DNA of 64,000 bases, from the NCBI RefSeq assembly GCF_907164575.1, contig NZ_CAJQYY010000001.1, positions 1 through 64,000 of the forward strand. Direction: 5' to 3'. The translations under genes were made by a program, and so were the position numbers. Origin of the DNA: Paraburkholderia gardini. Its GTDB lineage: Bacteria > Pseudomonadota > Gammaproteobacteria > Burkholderiales > Burkholderiaceae. This document shows positions 30,380 to 39,470 of the stretch, piece by piece (within the stretch, counting starts at the first letter, position 1; each line of letters opens with the position of its first letter). The notes beneath the pieces were generated by a model, which was not told the DNA's origin, made no database searches, and saw only the letters and a list, made by a program, of their open reading frames with translations.

Positions 30380-32374
30380 ATGAACGAGAGCATGACTAAC
30401 GATTTTATTTTGCCCGCAGGACTCGTTGGTCGCTTTGCGGTCGTCAAGTTGTGGCCTGGAATCAAAACCGCGGAGGATGAGTGCATAGCGCGGTTGAAGA
30501 TCGCCGCGACTGCTCTCGGCTTGGAGTGCGTTGAAATACACGCAGACGGGCGTTTGCTTGACGCCCCTGAAATCATGGTGAGCAAAAAGGACGTCGATTT
30601 CGTTCTTCATCTTCACTACGATACGCCGAAGTTCTATGACGTCTTCTCGTTTGTAGCTTTGTGGAACCCGCTTCAGTTCTATCACGAGTGGGGTTATCAG
30701 CGAACATCCCGGAATCTGCTGACTCACAACGATTTCGTTAGTTGCAGTTCACGTGCCGCTGATGATCATGTTTCGCGCATGGTGCGAAACGAGATGACCC
30801 ATCTGCCGCCACTGTTCAACCTCTACCACTCGACGGCCGACATCGTGTACCCGCCGTCATTGGGTGATCAGAAGCTATTCTATATCGGCATCAATTGGGA
30901 AGCGATTAGCGGTGGGAAGTCCCGCCATCAGGACGTACTCAAGCGTCTTGATCAAACCGGACTAATGCGCATCTACGGTCCCACGATTTTCCAAGACGTG
31001 CAAGTCTGGAAAGGCTACAAAAGTTACATGTGCGAGATTCCGTTTGACGGAGTCTCCATGCTCCAGGAAATCTCAAAAGCAGGTATCGCGCTCGTCCTTT
31101 CTTCACAGGCGCACAAAAACTCAGAACTCATGTCAAACCGGCTGTTTGAAAGTGTGGCCGCCGGCGCGTTGGTTATTTGCGATGAGAATAAGTTCGCTTC
31201 GCGGTACTTTGGCGATTCGTTACTTTATATCGACAGTCGCTGTTCCGTTGAGAAGATCTTCGAAGATATTCAGAACCATTTGGCTTGGGCGAAAGCGAGC
31301 CCTGAACAAGCGTTGGCAAAGATCGCGAAAGCACAGGAGATCTTCAAACAGCGATTCACGCTCACGAGAAACGTACGGGACCTGTATCTCGGTCTTAATG
31401 ACCGAAAGAGTGCGCTGCTACGCCATCAGGGTCTCGATGCAAGCGCGCCGAAGCTTCACGTTGCTTTGTACCTTTTGACGCCTGAGTGGTCGGAAGAGGT
31501 GCTGCGCTCGCACATTGCCAGTGTCGATGCTCAAGAATACACGGCGCTTTTACCCGTATTCGTGATTGACAGGGTCGCAGCGGAAAAGAACCGAACGGCA
31601 ATTGAGAAAGCTCTTGCGACTTCGCCAGTGCGGATCGAAGTACTTGAGATGGATTTTTTCGACTACGGACCGACCGGCGCATTCAAGAGCGAACGAAAAG
31701 TGGGGGCAGTCATTGCTGACCTTCTCGCCGACGCGCCGAGAGGCGACGCCATTATTTTCGTCGCTCCCAATGAAGCGCTTTATTCGAACCACGTTCAGGT
31801 CCTCGCTGGCAGCCTGATTCGCAATCCCGATAGAAATTGCGTGGCCACTGCGGCCATCATGAAGAAAGGCAGTGCACCGGTCCATGCCGTGCACGAGCAC
31901 ATTGAGTTCGGCTATCACGATGCAGACGCACCGATCGGATTCGGGCGCCTTATCTTCCGGCACATCGGGCTGGCGGGGGACCTCGAACTCGCGTTGCCTC
32001 ATCTGCATCTCAAGCCCCTAGCCGCGCTGGTAGGCGAAAACAAGATCTATCAGGAGATTCCGGCGACGATTGTGATCGATCTGGAGGCGGCGTATCCCAA
32101 AGGAAACTGGCATCAGATGCAGGAAAATGAATTGCTGGGTGACTTCGCTCCTAATGTGTTCACGGTAAATCGAGGATTTGTCCGCGATTTACCGTCTCTT
32201 GCGCCTCGAGCGATTCAGCAACCGACTACAGTTCCGTACTCACGCTTTAGTCGACGTTGGATCTTATATCAGATGAAAGCGTTGCGGGAAATGGGCCCAG
32301 GGGCCCGTATGAAGCACTTGGGAACCAGGGTAGCGAGGAAGCTTGGGACACAGCGGCCACGCCGTATCACGTAA
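30380..32374 (+). CDS. Large glycosyltransferase: GT-B domain fused to a GT2-like domain
   Basis: 664 residues from ATG 30380 (ATG 30392 is also possible). The first ~360 residues form a GT-B-like domain related to the CgeB/Glyco_trans_1_2 group (LLTHNDFVSCSSRAADDHV; LMSNRLFESVAAGALVICDE resembles the donor-site loop). The remainder (from about APKLHVALYLLTPEWSEEV) looks like a GT2-type fold, but the expected DxD region reads IIFVAPNE, so metal-dependent catalysis there is doubtful. The C-terminus is basic and may touch membrane. Two linkages or one active plus one scaffolding domain are possible. Confidence 0.8.
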   Translation: MNESMTNDFILPAGLVGRFAVVKLWPGIKTAEDECIARLKIAATALGLECVEIHADGRLLDAPEIMVSKKDVDFVLHLHYDTPKFYDVFSFVALWNPLQFYHEWGYQRTSRNLLTHNDFVSCSSRAADDHVSRMVRNEMTHLPPLFNLYHSTADIVYPPSLGDQKLFYIGINWEAISGGKSRHQDVLKRLDQTGLMRIYGPTIFQDVQVWKGYKSYMCEIPFDGVSMLQEISKAGIALVLSSQAHKNSELMSNRLFESVAAGALVICDENKFASRYFGDSLLYIDSRCSVEKIFEDIQNHLAWAKASPEQALAKIAKAQEIFKQRFTLTRNVRDLYLGLNDRKSALLRHQGLDASAPKLHVALYLLTPEWSEEVLRSHIASVDAQEYTALLPVFVIDRVAAEKNRTAIEKALATSPVRIEVLEMDFFDYGPTGAFKSERKVGAVIADLLADAPRGDAIIFVAPNEALYSNHVQVLAGSLIRNPDRNCVATAAIMKKGSAPVHAVHEHIEFGYHDADAPIGFGRLIFRHIGLAGDLELALPHLHLKPLAALVGENKIYQEIPATIVIDLEAAYPKGNWHQMQENELLGDFAPNVFTVNRGFVRDLPSLAPRAIQQPTTVPYSRFSRRWILYQMKALREMGPGARMKHLGTRVARKLGTQRPRRIT

Positions 32375-32416
32375 GGATATTGACAGCTATACCAGTTGCC
32401 AAAACCACATTCCATT

Positions 32417-33247
32417 ATGAATCCCCACGCCGAAAAACCTATTTCCCTGGCATCGCTCGTTCGAAGTTTGTGGAGCAATCGCCAGTTGATCTTGCAGATG
32501 ACGAAGCGCGATGTAGTCGGGCGCTACAAGGGGTCCGTCATGGGCGTCATGTGGTCCTTCTTCAATCCGCTTTTTTTGCTTGCCATTTACACCTTTGTGT
32601 TCTCAGTAGTGTTCAAAGCTCGATGGGGTGGTACGTTGCCCGAAAGCAAGACGCAGTTCGCTATCCTGTTGTTCGTCGGCATGATCGTGCATACCTTGTT
32701 TGCGGAGACCCTGAACCGGGCTCCCGGGCTCATATTGAACAATGTAAGTTACGTGAAGAAGATTGTGTTTCCCTTGGAAATTCTGCCGGTGACAGCGATC
32801 GGTGCGGCGTTGTTTCACGCGGTTGTCAGCCTGCTCGTGCTATTGATTTTCTTCGTGGTTCTTAACGGGTATCTCCACTGGACGGTGGTATTTCTTCCGA
32901 TCGTCATGCTGCCGCTCGTAATCCTGACACTTGGGGCTGCTTGGGGGCTGGCTTCGCTCGGCGTCTTCCTTCGGGACGTCGCCCAGCCAATAGGTCTGGT
33001 GATGACGGTGTTGTTGTTTGCTTCGCCGGTGTTTTATCCGATTACGGCGCTTCCGGCAGTGGTGCGGCCTTGGCTGATGTTAAATCCACTGACACTGATC
33101 ATTGAGCAGACGAGGGCCGTACTTGTATTTGGAACTACGCCCGATTGGGACGCGTTGGCCGCGTATACAATTGTCGCTGCATTAGTGGCATGGATTGGCT
33201 ACGCTTGGTTCCAAAAGACGCGAAAGGGCTTTGCTAATGTCCTCTGA
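32417..33247 (+). CDS. wzm: Wzm, ABC-2 type polysaccharide export permease
   Basis: 276-residue inner-membrane permease with about six helices. The N-terminal amphipathic part LILQMTKRDVVGRYKGSVMGVMWSFFNPL and the later ASPVFYPITALP followed by LNPLTLIIEQTR are signatures of the O-antigen/teichoic-acid export family. It exports a finished, lipid-linked polysaccharide to the periplasm together with Wzt. The Wzt start overlaps its end by 11 bp. An upstream TTG at 32396 is a possible alternative start. Confidence 0.95.
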   Translation: MNPHAEKPISLASLVRSLWSNRQLILQMTKRDVVGRYKGSVMGVMWSFFNPLFLLAIYTFVFSVVFKARWGGTLPESKTQFAILLFVGMIVHTLFAETLNRAPGLILNNVSYVKKIVFPLEILPVTAIGAALFHAVVSLLVLLIFFVVLNGYLHWTVVFLPIVMLPLVILTLGAAWGLASLGVFLRDVAQPIGLVMTVLLFASPVFYPITALPAVVRPWLMLNPLTLIIEQTRAVLVFGTTPDWDALAAYTIVAALVAWIGYAWFQKTRKGFANVL

Positions 33248-34604
33248 CGATATCGCCATTACAGTCGAGGAAGTGTCGAAGCGATTCGAGCTTTACGACA
33301 AACCCAGTGACCGACTCAAACAATTTGTCATGCCGCATTTAAGGCGACTCCTGCGAGCGACGCCTCACGACTACTTTCGAGAGTTCTGGGCGCTGCGGAA
33401 TATTTCATTCGAAGTACGGAAAGGTGAGGCGTTTGGTATTGTCGGTCGCAACGGCAGCGGAAAAAGCACGTTGCTTCAAATCATCACGGGTACGTTAACG
33501 CCGACTGCCGGTTCCGTTTCCACGAACGGTCGAGTGGCGGCATTGCTCGAACTTGGCTCCGGGTTTAATCCGGATTTCAGCGGGCGGGAGAACGTTTATC
33601 TGAATGGCGCGCTACTTGGATTTAGCCGAGCCGAGATGGACAAGAAGTTTGATGCAATTGCAGCATTTGCCGACATCGGCTCCCACTTGGATCAGCCGGT
33701 GAAGTCCTATTCGAGCGGAATGGTGGTGCGGCTCGCCATTGCGGTACAGACGCAGGTCGAGCCTGACATCTTAATCGTTGATGAGGCGCTAGCGGTTGGC
33801 GACGCGTTGTTTCAAAAGAAGTGTTATCGAAAAATTGAGAAATTACTCGATAACGGCTGCACGTTGTTATTCGTGTCACACGACCAGGAAATCGTTCGAT
33901 CGCTCACCAGTCGCGCTGTTTTTTTGAAGACTGGCCACGCAGCGAACTACGGCGCGACACCTGATGTTCTGTTCTCGTACCGCGAGTTTCTCCAGCAGGA
34001 AGAGGAGGCCGCTTTTCTCGATTTGCAGAAGCGATCGACGGGAGGATCGCTAAATCAGGCAACAACAAAATCTTACGGTAGTCGTGAAGTTGAGATACTC
34101 GGCGTCGAAGTCCGCGCGGCTGACGATACACCACAGACTGTTTTCTATGCCGGCGATAAAATCAAAATTGTCGTCGACTGCGTTAGCCATGTCGATATCG
34201 TAAATCTGAATGTAGCGTTCCGCATTCTTAGTAAGGAAGGCGTCAAGGTTACGACATGGGGAACATTAAACGAAGATATGCGCCTCCCTGAGAGCTCCGC
34301 CGATGACATGTTTTGGAACAAACGTTTCAAGAAGGGCGAACGCTTTAAGGTCTCGTTTTCCGGGGCCTGTAATCTGGGCGCTAACCTTTACGAAGTGCAG
34401 GTAGTCGTTGCGCGGGAGTATGACAAATTCTACGGAAACCAGCAGGTCCTTCATTGGATGGATGAAGCAGGTCATATAACTATCATTCTGAAAAACAAGG
34501 AATACGTTTTCGACGGAGTCTGTGATTTGGGTCTTCGTTCAACCCTCGAGCAGGAAACCGTGGCCGTGAAAAAATTGGATATGGGAGCCGGATCCATTCG
34601 ATGA
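33237..34604 (+). CDS. wzt: Wzt, ABC exporter ATPase with C-terminal glycan-recognition domain
   Basis: 455 residues. ATPase part: Walker A GRNGSGKST (residues 70-78), the Q-loop/ELGSGFNPDFSGREN stretch typical of Wzt, signature YSSGM, Walker B ILIVDEALAVGD and SHD. Residues about 270-430 form the extra beta-sandwich domain (EVEILGVEVRA through YEVQVVVARE) that in E. coli O9a-type systems recognises the modified non-reducing end of the polymer. This long form implies export only of capped chains. The methyltransferase gene that could make that cap overlaps its stop by 4 bp. Confidence 0.95.
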   Translation: MSSDDIAITVEEVSKRFELYDKPSDRLKQFVMPHLRRLLRATPHDYFREFWALRNISFEVRKGEAFGIVGRNGSGKSTLLQIITGTLTPTAGSVSTNGRVAALLELGSGFNPDFSGRENVYLNGALLGFSRAEMDKKFDAIAAFADIGSHLDQPVKSYSSGMVVRLAIAVQTQVEPDILIVDEALAVGDALFQKKCYRKIEKLLDNGCTLLFVSHDQEIVRSLTSRAVFLKTGHAANYGATPDVLFSYREFLQQEEEAAFLDLQKRSTGGSLNQATTKSYGSREVEILGVEVRAADDTPQTVFYAGDKIKIVVDCVSHVDIVNLNVAFRILSKEGVKVTTWGTLNEDMRLPESSADDMFWNKRFKKGERFKVSFSGACNLGANLYEVQVVVAREYDKFYGNQQVLHWMDEAGHITIILKNKEYVFDGVCDLGLRSTLEQETVAVKKLDMGAGSIR

Positions 34605-35749
34605 AATTACCGTCAATAAAATCGGTCGTACGTTCTTTGGGTACCAAGCGTCAGCGCATTTTCAAGGCTATTGAATCGGATCTTCTCGGACGAATCGATG
34701 ACGTCGGGCAATCGGTGGTCGCCATAGGTGACCAATCCAGAACAATCGACACGCACGTGCGAGTGGTAGAGGATCGATCCACGATTCTTGAGTCACTGCT
34801 GCGCGTCGTGGAAGAGCGCTCGAGAACGCTCGAGTCATTGATGCGCGTCGTGGAAGAGCGCTCGAACACTCTTGAATCACTGATTCTCGACGTCAACGAG
34901 CTGACCCGCATTGTCGAGGCAAGGTCAAGAACAATCGAGTATGACGGTCAACTGGCCGTTCAAGCTACGAACTACCAGATTTCGCAATTGCAACGGCTGT
35001 ATATTGAAGCGATGCCGTCAATACTCAATCTGGAAAAGCGACCAGCATTCAATGCTTCCGAAGTCGTTGAATTGAAGACGGATTATCCGATTGCCATGGA
35101 CAGCAGCGATCACATCATGCCTGATTCGACAATGGAAGGAGTCGCCAGGCCGACATTCTTTGTGCAAAATTGCATTAGTCTCCTGGGCCCGGATATAAAG
35201 TTTCTCGACTTGGGTACCGGTGCTGCCGGCATAGTGTTTGAATTCGCTATGAATGACATATTTGCTGTCGGCGTCGACGGCTCCGATTTCTGTCGCCAGA
35301 ACAGAATCGGTTACTGGCCTCTGTTGCAGAATAATCTTTTTACCTGCGATATAACAAAACCATTCGATTTCAAGGTGCGACATACCGCCGAGTCATGCAA
35401 ATTCGACGTGGTGACGATGTGGGAAGTATTGGAGCACATTGATGAAAGTGATTTTCCTGGTCTGTTCGAAAACATAAGCGGACATCTGAAATCGGATGGA
35501 TATTTTATTGGATCTGTTTCGCTTGTCGAGTATGTTGCTAAAGATGGTCAACCCTATCACGTGACGCTCAAGCCCCGAGATTGGTGGAAAGAAAAATTCC
35601 TCGAGAACGGCCTGGTCATACTCGAACAGCACCCGTTCAACGAAAACTGGTTCTGCAGGGGTACTGGTCCGCGTTTCCAGGATTTTCACAACTATGCGAC
35701 CAATCCTGAGGATGGGTTCCTTTTCGTTGCGCGAAGAGCGACAGCATGA
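34601..35749 (+). CDS. SAM-dependent methyltransferase with N-terminal repeat coiled coil (candidate chain-terminating/ruler protein)
   Basis: 382 residues. Residues ~25-125 are a predicted coiled coil made of 14-residue (two-heptad) repeats: VAIGDQSRTIDTHV (40-53), RVVEDRSTILESLL (54-67), RVVEERSRTLESLM (68-81), RVVEERSNTLESLI (82-95), then RIVEARSRTIE from 103, a 21-residue (three-heptad) step. The C-terminal half is a class I methyltransferase: FLDLGTGAAG (motif I), GVDGSDF, and FDVVTMWEVLEHI. By analogy with WbdD it may methylate the growing end of the polymer and set chain length. The ATGA overlap with wzt ties them together. Confidence 0.85.
   Translation: MKLPSIKSVVRSLGTKRQRIFKAIESDLLGRIDDVGQSVVAIGDQSRTIDTHVRVVEDRSTILESLLRVVEERSRTLESLMRVVEERSNTLESLILDVNELTRIVEARSRTIEYDGQLAVQATNYQISQLQRLYIEAMPSILNLEKRPAFNASEVVELKTDYPIAMDSSDHIMPDSTMEGVARPTFFVQNCISLLGPDIKFLDLGTGAAGIVFEFAMNDIFAVGVDGSDFCRQNRIGYWPLLQNNLFTCDITKPFDFKVRHTAESCKFDVVTMWEVLEHIDESDFPGLFENISGHLKSDGYFIGSVSLVEYVAKDGQPYHVTLKPRDWWKEKFLENGLVILEQHPFNENWFCRGTGPRFQDFHNYATNPEDGFLFVARRATA
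34760..34885 (+). repeat. Three tandem 42-bp repeats inside the methyltransferase gene
   Basis: Units begin at 34760, 34802 and 34844, each encoding one 14-residue coiled-coil repeat. Units two and three are identical over their first 22 bases and diverge later; unit one is more diverged. A 42-bp unit keeps both reading frame and heptad phase, so gain or loss by slippage would lengthen or shorten the coil without disrupting it. Confidence 0.85.
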
Positions 35750-35875
35750 ACCCAGCATAGATGCTATGGGGGAGGGCGACAGTAGGTCCGACTGAATTAA
35801 ACGGGATTTGCACGCTCGTTTTCCTCGAAGTAGCACGCAAATGGACACGCCTGACACCGTCCTTCCACAGAGCAC

Positions 35876-36268
35876 CTAGCCGCCCGTTTCTGCTTTTTCT
35901 GTCGATCTGAATGCGTAATATTTACTCATCGTGAATGAGGTAATTACATATGCCGCGCCCGAGAAACATTGGCTCAACCCTTTGTTCACCAGCAGAAGTC
36001 TGACGAAGATCACGAGCGTCGCAAAGTTGACTAAATAGGCGACGCAAAAGACCACCATGAATTTCGCGAACTCGGTTGCGCGCCGCTGTTTGCTCTCAAA
36101 TGTAAACCGCCGATTTAGCAGGTACGATGTTCCAACGGGGATGATGTATCCCACAATGTTGCTGACCTCAGGGCTTATAGACAAAGCGTACATACAAAAA
36201 AATATGATGCCGTACCCAAAGGCAGTATTGAATACTCCTATCACAGCAAAAGTTAATAGTTGTCTCAT
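35876..36268 (-). CDS. gtrA: GtrA-family membrane protein (putative polyprenyl-linked sugar flippase), cassette 1
   Basis: 130 residues with four hydrophobic helices and the GtrA pattern FAVIGVFNTAFGYGIIFF, LNRRFTF near the second helix, and a C-terminal KYYAFR. GtrA proteins are proposed to flip undecaprenyl-phosphate-linked glucose or another sugar to the periplasm. It lies downstream of the GT-C and GtrB genes on the minus strand, convergent with the methyltransferase gene. Base composition is clearly more AT-rich than in the housekeeping flanks. Confidence 0.9.
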   Translation of the reverse strand: MRQLLTFAVIGVFNTAFGYGIIFFCMYALSISPEVSNIVGYIIPVGTSYLLNRRFTFESKQRRATEFAKFMVVFCVAYLVNFATLVIFVRLLLVNKGLSQCFSGAAYVITSFTMSKYYAFRSTEKAETGG

Positions 36269-36400
36269 GTAGTGGCTAGATTCCGAAAGCAGCCGCGAAA
36301 AATGTCAATGCGAGGGCAGGCGACAGGTATAACCGCGAGTCGTTCCGGTACCGAAAATTCGAACGCGGACGTGGAGTCACAAGAGCAAAAGCGCCGTGTC

Positions 36401-38497
36401 CTATCGCTTGGAATCAACGCTAATTGACGTATCTTCCAGTGTGATTCGCACGCCCAGTTCTCGTTTGTCGTCGTTTATCTTAAGCGTTTTTGGTGAGACT
36501 GCTCGCTGAACAGCAAAGTCAAAAATATCCATACCGGCAGGCGCAGCTCGAAGCTCAATCGATTTCTCGTTGGTGTCTGTTAGTTCAACGACCTGGAGCG
36601 GTTTCCCATCTTTTGTTATTGTGATTTTGTTCGGCAACGTGAACGGCGGCGCACTCACCCGAATCACGATCGGGTGGGTGTATGCTCGATTCACCTTCAG
36701 AGACGCATGGGTTCCGATCCAGCCATCTGGATATCGTCCCGACCACAAGAACTTCGGCTCGTTCTCTAATACACGGTAAAGCTTGTAGCCGACGTACGTT
36801 TGCCGTGTATTGGGTCTGTTCGTCCACGTATTGATGAATAGCGCTGGATTGCTGATTGAATCTTCGTCAACCAGTTCCATATCGTACTCTTTTTGCTGCT
36901 TCAGCAACGAATCCTTCGTAAAGTAAGGTGTAACACCACGCAAAAACCACGTGGCAAGCTTGTCCCCAGTGAACACAAGAAGATAATCGTTCTTTTTGGG
37001 AAGGCTGTGAATATTATTATCTAAATCAACTTTCGAGACATTCAGAATTTTCAGCAATTCTGGGTTAATTGCTGCTGGATCCAACAGATCAGCGATGCCT
37101 TTGACGCGCGAGCTATACGGATCGTCGAGCGAAAGCAGGTTTGCCGTTCCGCCTATTTGCTCCGCGTAAAACGGATAGGATTCGATAATTAGTTTTTCGT
37201 CCGATTTCTGAATATTCTTATATTTCAGAATGGCCTCAGTATAAATTCGTGAGTATGCTATCTGGCTGAACGCAATGTAATACGTGGTCAGTGCACCATA
37301 GATTCCAAACGCGATCACTGCGGTATATGCGCTCTTGATAACGAGGGCATTCCTCTGTGATCGTTTTTTGAATGCGAACATGCCATAGACGGCACTGAAC
37401 TTGAACAGGACGGCGGGAATGAGCATGTAGTAGCCCATCGGCCAACGCCAAATCATCAACGCAAGATAGTACGCCCATGCCATCGCGCAAATACTAGTAA
37501 CCATCACCAGGCTTCGCATTTCGGCTTCTCTCAAGGAAGGGCGACTAGTGAATACCTTATAAAATGCCCATGCTAAAAGTCCAAGCGACAGCAAACCGAA
37601 AAAGAGGACATCGGGCTGTTGAGTCACGTAAAAATAGATATTTTCCCTGACCAGTTTCGCCGTAATTTGATATTCGGTATAGCTGGTGCTAGATATGGTT
37701 TTGTTGAAGATGACGTATGGAATTTTAGTGCAGGCTGCACTGAGACTCAGATATCCCAGCAATGTTGCATACACTGACGCCATCCGAATGTAGTACCTAT
37801 CCTTACTCAGGAAATACACTACCAGGGACAAAATTATTCCTGTCGCTGCGAAGCCAAGGAGTACCGCAGAGGTTTCTTTTGTCCAGATCGCAAGCGCAAA
37901 CAAAAGCATCATAAACAGGCCGTTGGAGACCGATATGCGGCTTCTGGCGACTTGGGCACGATAAAATATAAAAACTATACATGCGATGAAAAAATAAGAA
38001 AGCGGTTCAGCCTTGCCGATTGTATTCAGGTTTTCGGCAATCGGTGAACTTATGTAAATAAGAACGACGAGTGCGGCCGCGTGGCCACGACTTCCCGTGA
38101 GTCGGTATACCAGCTTGCATGTTAATAGCGTCGCAGCGAGAAAAAGTACACTTTGAATAAAAAAATACGGTGCGACATTCGCGCCAAAAATCTGGAATTG
38201 AAGCGCGTGATAAAGCCAATAAAATGGGAAATATCTACCCGATCCGTTATATGGTGAAATGATCCAATGCAGCCAGCTTTGAAGATGATCGCCGATGTAG
38301 AACAATCCCCCCATGTCCAGCGGGAACCATCGGGAAAAGAGTATCGTCGGCAGCGAGACCACAGCCCAAAGTACGAATGAAAGCAACGCGAGCGCGGCCC
38401 CTTGTCCTCGCAATCCCAACATAGCTTCGGTCGGCTCGCCATCGTCGGCGGAAACCTTCATCACAGGATGCCCTTCCAAATTCACGTTGTTACTCAT
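36401..38497 (-). CDS. GT-C type multi-pass membrane glycosyltransferase (type-specific Gtr), cassette 1
   Basis: 698 residues. After a short cytoplasmic start come about ten or more transmembrane helices to roughly residue 420, with an early periplasmic loop containing FPLDMGGLFYIGD that may hold the catalytic acidic residue. A large soluble C-terminal domain follows (~430-698). The context between GtrB and GtrA identifies it as the serotype-specific transferase that moves the sugar from polyprenyl phosphate onto the polysaccharide in the periplasm. No specific relative is recognised. It overlaps gtrB by 8 bp. AT-rich, with codon use unlike the flanking genes. Confidence 0.75.
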   Translation of the reverse strand: MSNNVNLEGHPVMKVSADDGEPTEAMLGLRGQGAALALLSFVLWAVVSLPTILFSRWFPLDMGGLFYIGDHLQSWLHWIISPYNGSGRYFPFYWLYHALQFQIFGANVAPYFFIQSVLFLAATLLTCKLVYRLTGSRGHAAALVVLIYISSPIAENLNTIGKAEPLSYFFIACIVFIFYRAQVARSRISVSNGLFMMLLFALAIWTKETSAVLLGFAATGIILSLVVYFLSKDRYYIRMASVYATLLGYLSLSAACTKIPYVIFNKTISSTSYTEYQITAKLVRENIYFYVTQQPDVLFFGLLSLGLLAWAFYKVFTSRPSLREAEMRSLVMVTSICAMAWAYYLALMIWRWPMGYYMLIPAVLFKFSAVYGMFAFKKRSQRNALVIKSAYTAVIAFGIYGALTTYYIAFSQIAYSRIYTEAILKYKNIQKSDEKLIIESYPFYAEQIGGTANLLSLDDPYSSRVKGIADLLDPAAINPELLKILNVSKVDLDNNIHSLPKKNDYLLVFTGDKLATWFLRGVTPYFTKDSLLKQQKEYDMELVDEDSISNPALFINTWTNRPNTRQTYVGYKLYRVLENEPKFLWSGRYPDGWIGTHASLKVNRAYTHPIVIRVSAPPFTLPNKITITKDGKPLQVVELTDTNEKSIELRAAPAGMDIFDFAVQRAVSPKTLKINDDKRELGVRITLEDTSISVDSKR

Positions 38498-39470
38498 CTA
38501 GCCTGCTCTCAATATGTGCCACTTCATCTATCAGGAATCGCGGCCGATGTTTGACTTCCATGTAAATCTTTCCCACGTATTCCCCTGTGACCCCAATCGA
38601 TAGCATGATCAGACCACCTAGGAGATAGAGCGGTACAGTTATGGAAGCCCATCCGGGCAAGGTTTCTCCAGATAGCGCTTTCCCGAGGGCCGCCACAGCG
38701 AAGAGCAGCGACACGACAAAAACCAGCGCACCCGTCCACGAAATAAGCCGAAGCGGCGTGGTCGAAAACGACGTAATGCCGTTCAAAGCCAGCCCAAGCA
38801 TCTTCTTCAGTCCGTACTTGCTTTTTCCTGCGAGGCGCGGTGCAAGGTCATACTTAACGGTCGAAATCCTTCCGTGTAGGAGTGGCTGCAGACCGCGGAG
38901 AAACAACACGTACTCAGGGAATTTTGACAGGTTCAGGAGCGCGCGGGCCGACATTAATCGACAGTCGGCATGATTTTCCACGAGATCGACGCCCATCCAC
39001 TTCATGCCCTTATAGAAGGCAATCGCAGTTAGCGTTTTCATAAATGGATCGTCGGCGCGGGATGCTTTCACACCGAGCACAATTTCCGCTCCAGCTCGGT
39101 GCTCCTCGATCATTAAGGGCAATGCGTTCAGATCGTCCTGAAGATCCGCGTCAATGCTAATGACCGCGTCACACTTTCCAGTGACGTATGTGAGACCTGC
39201 TACCAAAGCGTTCTGATGCCCGGCGTTGCGAGACAATCTCAGTCCGCGTAGGACATTGGGAAACTTTTGTGAAGCATGGGCGATTTGGTCCCAAGTGCCG
39301 TCTTTTGATCCATCGTCTACGAGAACGACAAAGCTATCAGGCGAACAAGCATGTTTGCTGACAAGGTCGTCCACCAACGACATTAAACGAGGAATCGAGG
39401 TCGGTAGTACTTCAGCCTCGTTGTAGCAGGGCGCGACAATGGCGATCGTCAAAGATTTCGCATTTTTCAT
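38490..39470 (-). CDS. gtrB: GtrB-type polyprenyl-phosphate glycosyltransferase (GT2, DPM1-like), cassette 1
   Basis: 326 residues: a cytoplasmic GT2 domain with AIVAPCYNEAEVLP, VVLVDDGSKDGTW, ISIDADLQDDLNAL (DxD) and SRNAGHQNAL, followed by two C-terminal transmembrane helices (ISWTGALVFVVSLLFAVAAL and SITVPLYLLGGLIMLSIGV) ending GEYVGKIYMEVKHRP. This is the standard layout of GtrB enzymes, which attach glucose or a related sugar to undecaprenyl phosphate. First gene of a three-gene minus-strand cassette. Confidence 0.92.
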   Translation of the reverse strand: MKNAKSLTIAIVAPCYNEAEVLPTSIPRLMSLVDDLVSKHACSPDSFVVLVDDGSKDGTWDQIAHASQKFPNVLRGLRLSRNAGHQNALVAGLTYVTGKCDAVISIDADLQDDLNALPLMIEEHRAGAEIVLGVKASRADDPFMKTLTAIAFYKGMKWMGVDLVENHADCRLMSARALLNLSKFPEYVLFLRGLQPLLHGRISTVKYDLAPRLAGKSKYGLKKMLGLALNGITSFSTTPLRLISWTGALVFVVSLLFAVAALGKALSGETLPGWASITVPLYLLGGLIMLSIGVTGEYVGKIYMEVKHRPRFLIDEVAHIESRLDE

